Source of the DNA: Nitrosomonas sp. | GTDB lineage: Bacteria; Pseudomonadota; Gammaproteobacteria; Burkholderiales; Nitrosomonadaceae | Direction of reading: 5' to 3' | Length of the DNA: 64,000 nt | Assembly: GCA_016721865.1 (NCBI GenBank) | Contig: JADKHF010000009.1 | Coordinates: forward strand, 1 to 64,000 | Shown here: one piece after another, positions 52,040 through 61,024 of the stretch | Position numbering within the stretch: position 1 is the stretch's first letter | Layout: each line of letters opens with the position of its first letter | Program-made: the position numbers and the translations under genes | The notes under the pieces: generated by a model | Databases searched by the model: none | What the model saw: the letters and a program-made list of their open reading frames with translations, nothing else | Told to the model about the DNA's origin: nothing

Positions 52040-53058
52040 TTAATGCTGTGATAGGCCGCTGGAAAGGAGTTTTGCGGTAATTTCGACAATCGGAATAATA
52101 CGTTCATAAGCCATGCGCCGAGGGCCGATGACACCGACTGTACCGACGATTTCTCCTTCCATTTCATAGGGTGCTGTTATCACGCTGAATTCTTCCAGCG
52201 AAGCAACGTCAGATTCTCCACCAATAAAAATCTTGACGCCATGCGCTTGCCGGCTTAATTCGAGTAACTGTAACAGCTTGGTTTTACGTTCGAACAATTC
52301 AAATAATTTTTTCAGACTGATTAGATTATCCGATAAATCTTCAACCTGAAGCAGATTTCGTTCGCCGGCCAAGACCATGGTTTCACTGTTTTCATTGATG
52401 GCATCACCGCCTGCCTCGATGGCTGCACTCATCAGACTGATCATTTCGCCGCGTAGTTGTTTGAGTTCATTATCCAGACGGCCACGAATTTCATCCAGAG
52501 TACAACCTGCATAGTGCTGATTGATAAAATTGCCGGCTTCGATCAGATCGGACTGGCTGTAAGGTTTATTGGTGAAGATAATGCGATTTTGCACATCCCC
52601 TTCGGGCGTTACGATGATCAGCAAGATGCGTTTTTCTGATAAGGCCATAAACTCGATATAACGGAATACGGCGCCTTTTCGTTTTGGCGTTACTACTACA
52701 CCGGCAAAGCGGGTAAGCTCGGAAAGCAATTGCGAAGCGACATTAATCAAACGCGAGGATTATCAGGGTGTAATTGATTTTCCAGATGATTCAATTCGAC
52801 CTTATCCAGTGTTTTGACTACCAGCAATGTGTCGACAAAAAGACGATAACCTTGCGGGGTTGGAATTCTTCCGGCTGATGTATGCGGACTCGTTACCAAT
52901 CCCATTTCTTCCAGATCAGCCATGACATTGCGGATGGTTGCAGGACTTAAATCTAATCCGGAGAATTTTGAAAGAGCACGGGAACCAACGGGTTGGCCTT
53001 CGTGGATATATCGTTCTACCAGTGTTTTTAATAATATTTGAGCACGTTCATTTAACAT
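52040..53058 (-). pseudogene. hrcA: Heat-inducible repressor HrcA, one frameshift
   Basis: HrcA represses groESL/dnaK-type operons by binding CIRCE operators. The N-terminal winged helix (RAQILLKTLVERYIHEGQPV; DLSPATIRNVMADLEEMGLV) is in one frame and the rest (INVASQLLSELTRFAGVVVT; ITAPYEMEGEIVGTVGVIGP) in another. The switch falls at 52747, where CGCGTTTGATTAATG lacks one T of the expected VLINVAS coding. The two parts overlap by four bases, which would allow some coupled translation. No CIRCE inverted repeat (TTAGCACTC/GAGTGCTAA) is seen upstream of hrcA or grpE in this window. Confidence 0.9.
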
Positions 53059-53365
53059 GGTGTAATTCTATATGAATCAACAGGTTTCATTGTTTGGTTG
53101 TAAGCAGTAATTTTGTCTCATCGCATCTATGCTAAACTTTCCGGATACCAGCATATCCGTTATGGATTTGAGTTTCAGTATGAGTTTGGGTATTTTTCTG
53201 GGTAACGTAATCATTCAGGCTAAATATGTGTAACAAGCAATTTTTCAACTCTGCCCAGGTTAGATGTGGCCAACCTGTTTTGTTTTTTTGTTTTAACGGT
53301 AATTTTAGTGCTTATGTTTAATTCTGATCCCAATAGAATCAATAATAGCTGACATATCTCAACTA
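53059..53365. other. Divergent intergenic region, hrcA and nadK
   Basis: The 307-base spacer between the divergent hrcA and nadK genes holds no coding sequence. I looked for a CIRCE element and found none. It has T-rich stretches before nadK but no clear promoter pair that I would assign. Confidence 0.45.
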
Positions 53366-54238
53366 ATGAATTCCCCATTTACAACTATTGCGCTGATTGG
53401 CAAGCACAAGAACCCAGAAATTGCGATACCACTTCTCAATCTTGCCGAGTATCTAACGGGGAAGAATTATAAGATTTTGCTTGATCATCTCACAGCATCG
53501 CATATTTGCAGTGACAAATATCCAGTATTGTCTCTGGAAGAGATTGGTGGACAGGCTGATCTCGCCGTTGTCGTGGGCGGCGATGGTACGATGTTAAATA
53601 TAGCGCGCATGCTGGTTTCCTATGATGTGCCGTTAATCGGCATTAATCAGGGAAGGCTCGGCTTTCTCACAGATTTATCTGTGGATACCATGTTTGAAAC
53701 ACTTGATGAAATGCTGGCAGGAAAATACACCACGGAACGCCGCATGCTGCTCTATGCTGAAATTATTCGCGATGGTGCCAGTGTTTTCGGCAGTCTGGCA
53801 CTCAACGATGTGGTGCTGTATCGCGGTATGAGCAGCGGTATGATTGAGTTTGAGGTGAGGGTCAATAACGAGTATGTAAATACGCTTCGTTCTGATGGAT
53901 TGATCGTAACCACGCCGACAGGTTCAACAGCCTATGCGTTATCATCCGGTGGCCCCATCCTGCACCCCAGTCTGGATCTGATTGCACTGGTGCCGGTTTG
54001 TCCGCATACGCTCAGCAACCGTCCGATTGTCATCGGGCCGGATGCCAGTGTTGAAATCCAGATGCACAGTGCGGCCAATGTGCGCATTAATTGTGACAGC
54101 CATTCTTGTTATGATCTGGAGCAGACAGATAGTGTTATCGTGCGGCGTTTTCCCAAAACAGTGCGATTGCTGCATTCAGTCAACCATAGCTATTACCGCA
54201 TGTTAAGAGAAAAACTGGGCTGGAGTGAATTTCCCTGA
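53366..54238 (+). CDS. nadK: NAD kinase
   Basis: Phosphorylates NAD to NADP with ATP. The 290-residue product contains the family motif VVVGGDGTMLNIARM near residue 70, GINQGRLGFLTDL, the LNDVVLYRG NE/D-type loop and TPTGSTAYALSSGGPILHP. Length and order match E. coli NadK. recN follows with an ATG 23 bases after the stop, and the pair nadK-recN on the same strand with hrcA divergent is a common arrangement in Betaproteobacteria. Confidence 0.95.
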   Translation: MNSPFTTIALIGKHKNPEIAIPLLNLAEYLTGKNYKILLDHLTASHICSDKYPVLSLEEIGGQADLAVVVGGDGTMLNIARMLVSYDVPLIGINQGRLGFLTDLSVDTMFETLDEMLAGKYTTERRMLLYAEIIRDGASVFGSLALNDVVLYRGMSSGMIEFEVRVNNEYVNTLRSDGLIVTTPTGSTAYALSSGGPILHPSLDLIALVPVCPHTLSNRPIVIGPDASVEIQMHSAANVRINCDSHSCYDLEQTDSVIVRRFPKTVRLLHSVNHSYYRMLREKLGWSEFP

Positions 54239-54260
54239 TGACTCAGCAGAACGCGCGATC

Positions 54261-55936
54261 ATGCTAAAACACCTGAGTATCAAGGATTTTGTCATTGTTG
54301 ACCGGATTGAACTTGAATTTATGCCCGGGTTTACGGTACTGACTGGAGAAACGGGGGCAGGTAAATCCATTCTGATTGACGCGCTGATGCTTGCGTTGGG
54401 GGAGCGCGGCGATGTCAACCAGATACGGCTGGGTTGTGATCGTACTGAAATCAATGTGACATTCGATATCAGCCGCTTGCCGGGGGTAATGCATTGGCTG
54501 GAAGAAAATGACTTGCAGGGTGATCCGGATAGTTGTCTGATGCGCCGTATCATAGAAACAAATGGCCGCTCGCGCAGTTATATCAATGGACACACGGTTA
54601 CCTTGCAGCAACTGCGCAGTGCAGGCGAGTATCTGGTAGTCATTCACAGTCAACATGCACATCAATCCCTGTTACAAAAAGACGCGCAACGCGAATTACT
54701 GGATGCCTTTTCCGGTTGCAGTGGTTTGGCGCACGCGGTCAGGATGGCTTATCAGAACTGGCAGGATTGCTATCAACAAAGAATTGCAATGGAACAACGC
54801 GCGGCGGAATCACTTGATAAGCGCGAACAGCTTGATTGGCAACTGCAAGAGTTATCAGCGCTAAATTTTACGCTGGAAGAATGGCAAGGATTGCAGGCAG
54901 ACCATAGCCGCTTATCGCATGTGGCTGCTTTACTGGCAGCAGCCGAAACGGGCGTGGATATGTTATCCGAGCGTGAGAATTCGGTGCTGGCACAGATTAA
55001 TACCGTGAATGGGCAACTGCTGAATCTGCTTGAATATGATAGCCAGCTCAAATCAATCACCGATTTGCTGGAATCGGCACAAATTCAGTTGCAGGAAAGT
55101 ATTTATGAACTGAAACACTACCAGCAGCACCTGGATCTGGACCCTCAGGTATTGCAGGATATTGAACAACGGTTGTCAGCAATCCATACAACAGCGAGAA
55201 AATTTCGTGTGACGCCGGAAGAGTTGCCACAATTGTTAGAGAAGATTACGCGGCAACTGGAAACGCTGGGTTCAGATTCGGATATCGGCCATCTGCAAAC
55301 GCTTGAAACTGCCGCGCAGGCAGCGTATCGCAAACAGGCTAAGGAATTAAGCGCAGTGCGTCAACAAGCCAGTGAAGCGTTATCCCGGCAGGTAAGTGCA
55401 GCGATGCAAACGATTGCAATGGCGGGGGAGAATTCTCTGTTGCATTGACGGCAATGGAACACGGTAATGCGAATGGATTGGAACAAATTGAATTTCAGGT
55501 TGCAGCACATAAGGGCTTGCCGTTGCGGCCTCTGGCCAAAGTAGCATCGGGCGGTGAATTGTCGCGGATCAGCTTGGCGATACAAGTCATTACCAGTAAG
55601 GTCGGCGTGGTGCCAACACTCATTTTTGACGAAGTCGATGTCGGGATTGGCGGGCAGGTTGCTGAGATAGTCGGTAATTTATTAAAGAAACTGGGAAAAG
55701 AACGTCAGGTATTGTGCATTACCCATTTGCTGCAAGTAGCCGCAACCGGAGATCAGCAATGGCAGGTTGTTAAATCCACCGGAGAAAACAATAATCAGCA
55801 GGTTATCAGCCAAATAAACATCTTAGACCAACAGGAGCGCGTGGAAGAAATCGCACGTATGCTGGGCGGCATCAACATTACCGAGACAACGCTTCAGCAT
55901 GCGGCAGAGATGCTGCAAAGTGGCCTGATTGATTAG
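54261..55936 (+). pseudogene. recN: DNA repair protein RecN, one frameshift
   Basis: SMC-like ATPase that acts early in double-strand-break repair. The N-terminal half (MLKHLSIKDFVIVDRIELEF; Walker A TVLTGETGAGKSILIDAL) is followed by a long coiled coil and the C-terminal ATPase part with the ABC signature VASGGELSRISLAIQV and Walker B TLIFDEVDVGIGG. The frame breaks near 55430 in a run of five G (ATGGCGGGGGAG), where six G would give MAGGEFSVALTAMEHG. Corrected length is ~558 residues, as usual. A sequencing error in the G-run is the likely cause. Confidence 0.93.
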
Positions 55937-55959
55937 TTTGTGCAACGGTTTGTGCGGCG

Positions 55960-57522
55960 TTAGCGGATAAAGTGACTGGTCCCAAATAAATCAACGATCA
56001 TGCGCCGATAGTGCTCGGATTTGCGGATCTGTAGATGTTCAAGCGAACTGAGATTATCGGTTAGCGTCATGCCTAGGGATTGATCAATATTCACGAGGCG
56101 CTGTTTTAACCAGGTGCGATGCGTGTCGGATAATGATTTATCGTTTAGATTAATTGCGTGATTGGTGGCTAAAAAAATGAAATCATTGAATTCTGTATCC
56201 GGTTCGGAAATAAATACTTGCTGATAAGGAAATACCTGGGCCAGTGTTTTTGCCACGGAAGCCAGCGCTGCATTTTGGCCATTATCCAGAAATGAAACGA
56301 AATTAAGCGCAAGTATCCCCTGGTTTGTCAGTAAGCCATGTAATTGGGCTAAAGCTTCAACGGTCAGAAGGTGCGTTGGTTCGGAGCCGCCCGTAAAGAC
56401 ATCCAGGATGATCAAATCATAGGGCCCGCTAAGCTGACGGATTTCATATCTGGCATCGCCAATAATCGTTTGGCCGGTTGGTATAAAACCGAAATAACTG
56501 CTTGCTGCTTCAGCTACCGCCGGATCAATTTCCAGTGTGTCAGTCACTATTCCGTATTCTTTCAAAGTCATGGCCATATGACCGGCACCTTGGCCAACTA
56601 AAAGCGCATGTTTGATATTGGGTGCCAAGATGGGCAATAAATTGACTATTTTTTGATACGTCAGAACATTCTCGCCATTACTGATACTGGCCGCACCAAT
56701 GGTTGAAGCATCCACTGTCAGTAAGCGAAAATTCTCTGCAGGTTTGTCGATTACGCGAACCCAGCCATACAGGCTTTCCCGTTCAAACTGTACTTTGTGA
56801 TTGTTTGCTTTGGAGGTGTTGTTAGCTGGTTCAGCAATAAGCGGGACTAAAAAAATTCCGATGGTTGTCAATACTGCGACAGGAGGTAATGTAATAATCA
56901 AACGCAAGTGTTGCCGTTCAAAATAGACAACAACCAAGGCGAGGATCAACAGCGCAATCCCCAAGCCCAGAAAGATTTCACGTGAACCGACCTGCGGAAA
57001 CAAATAAAAGCCCAGAAATAAAGTACCAATAACACTGCCTACGGTACTGACCGCATAAATGGAACCGGCGCTGGCGCCAACGCCTTCCAAGCTGGAGGTG
57101 GCTAGTTTAACCGCAAAGGGACCGATCATTCCCAGCATGATCAGGCTGGGTGAGAATAATACGAGTGTGCTTACAAAAACTCCCATGCGTAAGCCAAGAG
57201 AGTCAGTGGCAAGCAAAATAGGACCCGTTAGCCAGGGGATCACCAGTGTTAATAATCCGGAGAGTGCAATGATCAATGCCAGGCCTGTATTTCTGGCTCG
57301 ATCTGCCCAGCGGCCGCCAATGAAGTAGCCGAGAGCCAGCGCAATCAATGTAACCGAAATCACCGATGTCCAGACGTAAAGACTGGCGCCATAAAATGGC
57401 GCGATTAGCCGTGTTCCTAACAGTTCTATCACCATAACCGCGGCGCCTGTCAGGAAGACAGTGCAGTAAAGCCAGGCCTGGTTTAATACCTTTGTTGCAG
57501 CAGAATGATTCATTGTATTCAC
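55960..57522 (-). CDS. Fused membrane/spermidine-synthase-like protein
   Basis: The 520-residue protein has eight or so N-terminal hydrophobic segments (residues ~15-235: WLYCTVFLTGAAVMVIELLG; TLIALALGYFIGGRWADRAR) and a C-terminal methyltransferase-fold domain like spermidine synthase (HALLVGQGAGHMAMTLKEYG; DTLEIDPAVAEAA; LIILDVFTGGSEPTHL). Proteins of this fused kind are widespread in proteobacteria, but whether they make polyamines is unproven; the aspartate and DVFTGG-type motifs are kept, so amine transfer using decarboxylated SAM is possible. Its start faces the palindrome pair and the copper-like cluster. Confidence 0.85.
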   Translation of the reverse strand: MNTMNHSAATKVLNQAWLYCTVFLTGAAVMVIELLGTRLIAPFYGASLYVWTSVISVTLIALALGYFIGGRWADRARNTGLALIIALSGLLTLVIPWLTGPILLATDSLGLRMGVFVSTLVLFSPSLIMLGMIGPFAVKLATSSLEGVGASAGSIYAVSTVGSVIGTLFLGFYLFPQVGSREIFLGLGIALLILALVVVYFERQHLRLIITLPPVAVLTTIGIFLVPLIAEPANNTSKANNHKVQFERESLYGWVRVIDKPAENFRLLTVDASTIGAASISNGENVLTYQKIVNLLPILAPNIKHALLVGQGAGHMAMTLKEYGIVTDTLEIDPAVAEAASSYFGFIPTGQTIIGDARYEIRQLSGPYDLIILDVFTGGSEPTHLLTVEALAQLHGLLTNQGILALNFVSFLDNGQNAALASVAKTLAQVFPYQQVFISEPDTEFNDFIFLATNHAINLNDKSLSDTHRTWLKQRLVNIDQSLGMTLTDNLSSLEHLQIRKSEHYRRMIVDLFGTSHFIR

Positions 57523-57613
57523 TAAAATTGGAAGGAGTGCATGTATGAAAAGACAGGAGTGCTAAACAATTAGCAAGGGGTAAGAATTCTAAAGTTAAAT
57601 CCTGAATTAGGGA

Positions 57614-57632
57614 ATGCGACAAATTGTCGCAT
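57614..57632. promoter_or_regulatory. Palindromic operator candidate 1
   Basis: ATGCGACAAATTGTCGCAT is a perfect 19-bp inverted repeat around its central base. A second palindrome with the same core, TGCGACAA and TTGTCGCA, lies 86 bases away centre to centre. Both are in the spacer between the minus-strand spermidine-synthase-like gene and the + strand exported-protein cluster, consistent with binding sites for one dimeric regulator. It loosely resembles GCGNC-N5-GNCGC sites of RegA/PrrA-type regulators; that is only a suggestion. Confidence 0.6.
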
Positions 57633-57700
57633 CCCGGAGTTGTATCTGAAAAGATTGAGAATTAATCCTGGTGCGGGATTACGTTATTTGAGTTACGGGG

Positions 57701-57717
57701 TGCGACAATTTGTCGCA
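57701..57717. promoter_or_regulatory. Palindromic operator candidate 2
   Basis: TGCGACAATTTGTCGCA, a perfect 17-bp inverted repeat except for its central base, is the twin of the site at 57614-57632 (only the middle base differs). It is 202 bases upstream of the first gene of the downstream cluster and 179 upstream of the start of the divergent gene. Confidence 0.6.
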
Positions 57718-57918
57718 TTGTAATTCTGTTAATTGAAAGATAAAGTCCAAAAGGGAGTTCTTTTTTTGATGAAGAATGTTTCTGGAAATTAAATTCATCA
57801 TTAGTTTTAAAAAAAGGTTTCTCCAATTTTATTTTGAGTGATTGCATTTTCAAAGTAATTTTAGCAATGCAAGCAAGTGAGCAGGATTAAAGTTTAATTT
57901 AAATTACAGGGTGTTTTT

Positions 57919-58659
57919 ATGAGAATGATTAAGCAATTAAATTTATTTACGCAATCTGCCTTGGCTATGGCTGTTCTGGCAGGCACTGGACAGATTGCAT
58001 CAGCGCATACGCGTCTGGAAACGGCGACAGTCGCTGAGAACACCCGGGTGACTAACAACGTTATCATTGGTCATGGCTGTGGAGAAAAAAACGTCATAGG
58101 TACCAGTGTGGTGTTTCCTGATGGTGTGGATTCAACCATTACGGTTGATGGTCAACCACATGCGGGTGCTTTGACCGATTATGTGCAAAATTGGGGAAAC
58201 CTGATACAGAAAAATTATAGCAAAGCTGTTTTTAGTTTCGAAGATGAAAAAACCGACTCGAAGAACAATGTGGTTGGTTTCTGGGCAGGTGGCGGTGGTT
58301 CCCTGCCGCATCATTTGAATGGTTATATTCCATTCAGAGCCGGTGCAGTGATTATTGAACCCACTTCCTGTGCCAAGAGTGTCAAATTTTATATATCCAT
58401 TGCTGATATCTGTGAAATTACCCCGGTTTCCGGATTTAGTAGCGAAACAGTCAATCTGTGGACGCATAACGCACTAGGCACACCTTATGACCGGGTGAGT
58501 ACGACAGATGATGGTCCGGCGTCATTCACAGTTACTCGCACCAGCGCATTGCCCGCATCCTGTGGTACAGGGGTGGCAGTTGAAGTGAAGCCTTCCGCAG
58601 CTCAAATCAATCGTGATTTGCCAATCAAATTGGATGGCAACCAAATTTGGCCACAGTAA
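57919..58659 (+). CDS. Exported protein with N-terminal His, DUF1775/YcnI-like
   Basis: The 246-residue protein has a signal peptide (residues 1-29, ending IASA), so the mature protein would begin with His (HTRLETATV). The following text VIIGHGCGEKNVIGTSVVFP recalls the copper-binding DUF1775/YcnI domain, in which the mature N-terminal histidine and a later HGC region are landmarks. Weak similarity only; I cannot be sure of the family. A GGGGSL glycine cluster near residue 130 and four to five cysteines (HGC, SCAKS, DICEI, SCGTG) that could form disulfides are present. It has a paralogue directly downstream (58700-59509) with matching landmarks in the same order. First gene of the seven-gene run. 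Confidence 0.7.
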   Translation: MRMIKQLNLFTQSALAMAVLAGTGQIASAHTRLETATVAENTRVTNNVIIGHGCGEKNVIGTSVVFPDGVDSTITVDGQPHAGALTDYVQNWGNLIQKNYSKAVFSFEDEKTDSKNNVVGFWAGGGGSLPHHLNGYIPFRAGAVIIEPTSCAKSVKFYISIADICEITPVSGFSSETVNLWTHNALGTPYDRVSTTDDGPASFTVTRTSALPASCGTGVAVEVKPSAAQINRDLPIKLDGNQIWPQ

Positions 58660-58699
58660 CGGGCATTTGAAATTTGTTTTTTTAAAAAGAGGAGGATTC

Positions 58700-59509
58700 A
58701 TGTCATTTATTTTTATAGGACTGCTATATATGTTTAAAACCATTAAAGCTAAACAGTGCACTTTAATTTTGATAACCGCAGTTGGACTGGTTGGCGCATC
58801 GCAATCTGCGTTTGCGCACACACGTTTAAAAACACCAGTAGTCAACGAAAATGCGGCAAACCATGGCAGTGATTATAATGCCGCGGTGGTAGGGCATGGC
58901 TGCACGAACCCGACGACGAAGGTTGTTGATCTCACCGTAATTGGAACCATAGTAGTATTTCCGGACGGTAAGGATTCAATCATAACGGTCGATGGCGCAC
59001 CGCACACCGGTTCATTGACTGATTTTGTAACGAATTGGGGCAGTCCTGTTACAAAGATTCAGGACCGTAGCATTTTTGACCATGAGGATTATATAAAAGA
59101 TTCGCTGGGTAACAAGCTTGGTTTCTGGACAGGCGGCGGTAGTGGCTTGAAGGGTGGTTTTAGAGCGCTGGTTCCGTTCGCAACTGCGGGAGTTGTTATT
59201 GAGCCAACCTCTTGTGCAAAAAGCGTAACATTTGTTCCTGGAATTGCTGATATTTGCGAGATTACTGATGCAGCAGGATTTAGCGATTCAACGGTTAACG
59301 TATGGGCGCCTGCGGTCGGCTCAATTTATGACAACCCAGCGGCTCATGGTTACGATTCACCTGCTACTCTGACAGTTAATCGCAGTATCGCTCCCTTACC
59401 GGCATCGTGCGGTGCCGGGGTTGATGTCGTGGTTAAACCATCGGCCACCCAGTTGAATCGTGATTTGCGAATAAACTTTAATGGCAGTCAGATCTGGCCT
59501 GCCGAGTAA
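58700..59509 (+). CDS. Exported protein with N-terminal His, paralogue
   Basis: A paralogue of the preceding gene. The signal peptide ends SAFA and the mature part starts HTRLKTPVVN. Landmarks in common, in order: VGHGC, a VVFPDG(V/K)DS strand, a VDG-PH-G stretch, GFW-GGG, IEPTSCAKSV, IADICEIT, LPASCG-GV and a closing N(G/F)xQIWP. ATG 58700 is preceded by a perfect AGGAGG and gives 269 residues; a later ATG at 58730 has no such site. Tandem duplication with divergence implies that two forms are needed, perhaps for different partners or metals. The terminal WP after a conserved QI is found in both. Confidence 0.7.
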   Translation: MSFIFIGLLYMFKTIKAKQCTLILITAVGLVGASQSAFAHTRLKTPVVNENAANHGSDYNAAVVGHGCTNPTTKVVDLTVIGTIVVFPDGKDSIITVDGAPHTGSLTDFVTNWGSPVTKIQDRSIFDHEDYIKDSLGNKLGFWTGGGSGLKGGFRALVPFATAGVVIEPTSCAKSVTFVPGIADICEITDAAGFSDSTVNVWAPAVGSIYDNPAAHGYDSPATLTVNRSIAPLPASCGAGVDVVVKPSATQLNRDLRINFNGSQIWPAE

Positions 59510-59542
59510 ACTAAGTATTATTTATTAGTGATGGCATATGCG

Positions 59543-59578
59543 GCGGGCACCCATGAATATTCAGGTACGGGTGTTCGC
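59543..59578 (+). terminator. Hairpin after second exported gene
   Basis: GCGGGCACCC (59543-59552) pairs with GGGTGTTCGC (59569-59578) with two mismatches, followed by a short T-rich stretch. It may reduce read-through into the distal genes of the cluster. Confidence 0.5.
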
Positions 59579-59665
59579 TTGCCTTTTGTGGAAGTAGCCG
59601 CAGAGGCGTCACAAATAAAACGGCTGTTCCAAAGCGCATAAAACTCACATAAGGAGTATATGATC

Positions 59666-60118
59666 ATGCAGCATAAAATATTTCGGGTTATTTTCTGTGC
59701 GGCGTCGCTTGGCTATGCCAGCATGAGTGGTGCACATAGTGGCGGTGCAACCCTGGATCCAACTGGCACTGTGCAAAGTTTTACCGGTTTTGCCTTAGTT
59801 ACTTGTTTTGACGACGGCAATGGAAAGGCTGATAATTTGATTGCAAGAATAAAGGATTCTTCCTCTCCGTATCCCAATTTATTGGTCAATCTTCAGGTAA
59901 TAAGCCCCAGGAGGGATCGCGCAATTAGTATTACCGATACAGTTTCCGGGGATGCTGAACCGAGCCCTTATGTGACGTTACGTGGCGGCGAAGGGGCCTA
60001 TTTGATGTTGGTGACTAAAACGGATGTTGGGGCAAGATTATTTGAAGTCGAATATCATTGTATGACAGTGAGTGGAGCGCATACGGGAACTGAGATTACT
60101 GTCCGGCAGTTTGACTGA
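59666..60118 (+). CDS. Exported protein with predicted N-terminal His
   Basis: I do not recognise a family. A signal peptide (residues 1-23, ending MSGA) would leave a mature protein starting HSGGATLDPTG. The ~127-residue mature part looks like a beta-sandwich (FTGFALVTCFDDGNGKADNL; AYLMLVTKTDVGARLFEVEY) with only two cysteines, one near each end. Of the two possible starts I favour ATG 59666, nine bases after AAGGAG, over 59660, three bases after it. It is the third consecutive gene whose product should expose an N-terminal histidine, as copper-binding exported proteins often do. Confidence 0.6.
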   Translation: MQHKIFRVIFCAASLGYASMSGAHSGGATLDPTGTVQSFTGFALVTCFDDGNGKADNLIARIKDSSSPYPNLLVNLQVISPRRDRAISITDTVSGDAEPSPYVTLRGGEGAYLMLVTKTDVGARLFEVEYHCMTVSGAHTGTEITVRQFD

Positions 60119-60202
60119 ACATTTCTACAATGATGAGACTTGAAGGCAATGCTTGTTGCCTGTCATTAAATGAATCAAGCAATAAATTAAGGGACGAGTG
60201 CG

Positions 60203-60712
60203 ATGATAAATAAAGTGAAATTATTATCTTTTATAATTCCAATACTGGGTTTGTTTGCTGCAACGTCATTTGCGGAACATCTGGATCAGGTATCACCTTC
60301 CTGTGCATTGACGACATTGGATGGCGAATCCGCCCATAATTTACAGGAATTGAAGGGAAAGGTTGTCTACATTGATTTCTGGGCGTCCTGGTGTCCGCCT
60401 TGTGTAAAATCATTTCCATTTCTAGATCAACTTAATCATGATATGAAAGATCAAGGCTTGCATATCATCGGTGTCAATCTGGATGAAAAAGTGACAGATG
60501 CCAAAGAATTTCTTGCTAAATATCCAGTGAATTTTTCGATTGTCGCGGACCCCAGTAAGCAGTGTGCCAGGGTCTTTGAAATGATGGCGATGCCGACTTC
60601 CTATTTGATTGATAGAAAGGGAACAATTCGTCATATTCATCAAGGATTTCGTCCTGGCGAAACAGAAGAATTACGCGCTTTGATTACGCAACTTGTGATG
60701 GAACAACCTTAG
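60203..60712 (+). CDS. TlpA/ResA-like thioredoxin, exported
   Basis: A 169-residue periplasmic thiol-disulfide protein. A signal peptide (residues 1-24, ending SFA) precedes the thioredoxin fold; the active site is ASWCPPCVKSFPFL near residue 60, the cis-proline loop MAMPTSYLIDRKG follows. CPPC is found in TlpA and in some copper-related reductases. It could keep cysteines of the neighbouring exported proteins reduced or help load a metal or haem. It is read after the three exported proteins and before the DUF4266 gene. Confidence 0.88.
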   Translation: MINKVKLLSFIIPILGLFAATSFAEHLDQVSPSCALTTLDGESAHNLQELKGKVVYIDFWASWCPPCVKSFPFLDQLNHDMKDQGLHIIGVNLDEKVTDAKEFLAKYPVNFSIVADPSKQCARVFEMMAMPTSYLIDRKGTIRHIHQGFRPGETEELRALITQLVMEQP

Positions 60713-60739
60713 GAATTTTCAGTCATTGGCCTGGCCGTC

Positions 60740-60967
60740 ATGAGAAAATCTTTGTGTGCTAAAATTAACATGGTGTTTGTAATATGTATTGGATTATCCG
60801 GTTGCGTCCATGTAGAGCCGTGGGAACGCGGGAATCTGGCAAAATCGCAGATGGAATTGGACCCCAATCCTTTGCAAAGTGAAAGACAGTCACACAATTA
60901 CAGCAGCCGCGAAGCGGCTCCAAGCGATAAATCTTCTGCAGGTGGTGGTGGTTGCGGCTGTTATTAA
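60740..60967 (+). CDS. DUF4266 lipoprotein
   Basis: The 75-residue product has a lipoprotein signal with lipobox LSGC near residue 24 and a DUF4266-type body: VEPWERGNLAKSQMELDPN, then a polar stretch and the C-terminal GGGGCGCY. The end with GGxGCGCx is typical for the family; two cysteines there could bind a metal or cofactor. Members are encoded next to DUF3570 and ApbE genes. Start ATG 60740, 27 bases after the thioredoxin gene. Confidence 0.85.
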   Translation: MRKSLCAKINMVFVICIGLSGCVHVEPWERGNLAKSQMELDPNPLQSERQSHNYSSREAAPSDKSSAGGGGCGCY

Positions 60968-61024
60968 ACCGATTCCTGTTAGAAGTTGTTTTCTTAAGGT
61001 AAATAAAATTTGCAACGGAATAGT

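Noticed and set aside
52740..52760. Programmed frameshift or two-gene arrangement in hrcA
   Set aside because: The two parts overlap by ATGA-like bases, but HrcA is a single conserved protein and one missing T explains the break fully.
57614..57717. NtrC or MetJ-type binding sites
   Set aside because: The half-site TGCGACA does not match TGCACC (NtrC) or AGACGTCT (MetJ). RegA/PrrA resemblance is only partial, so no regulator is named.
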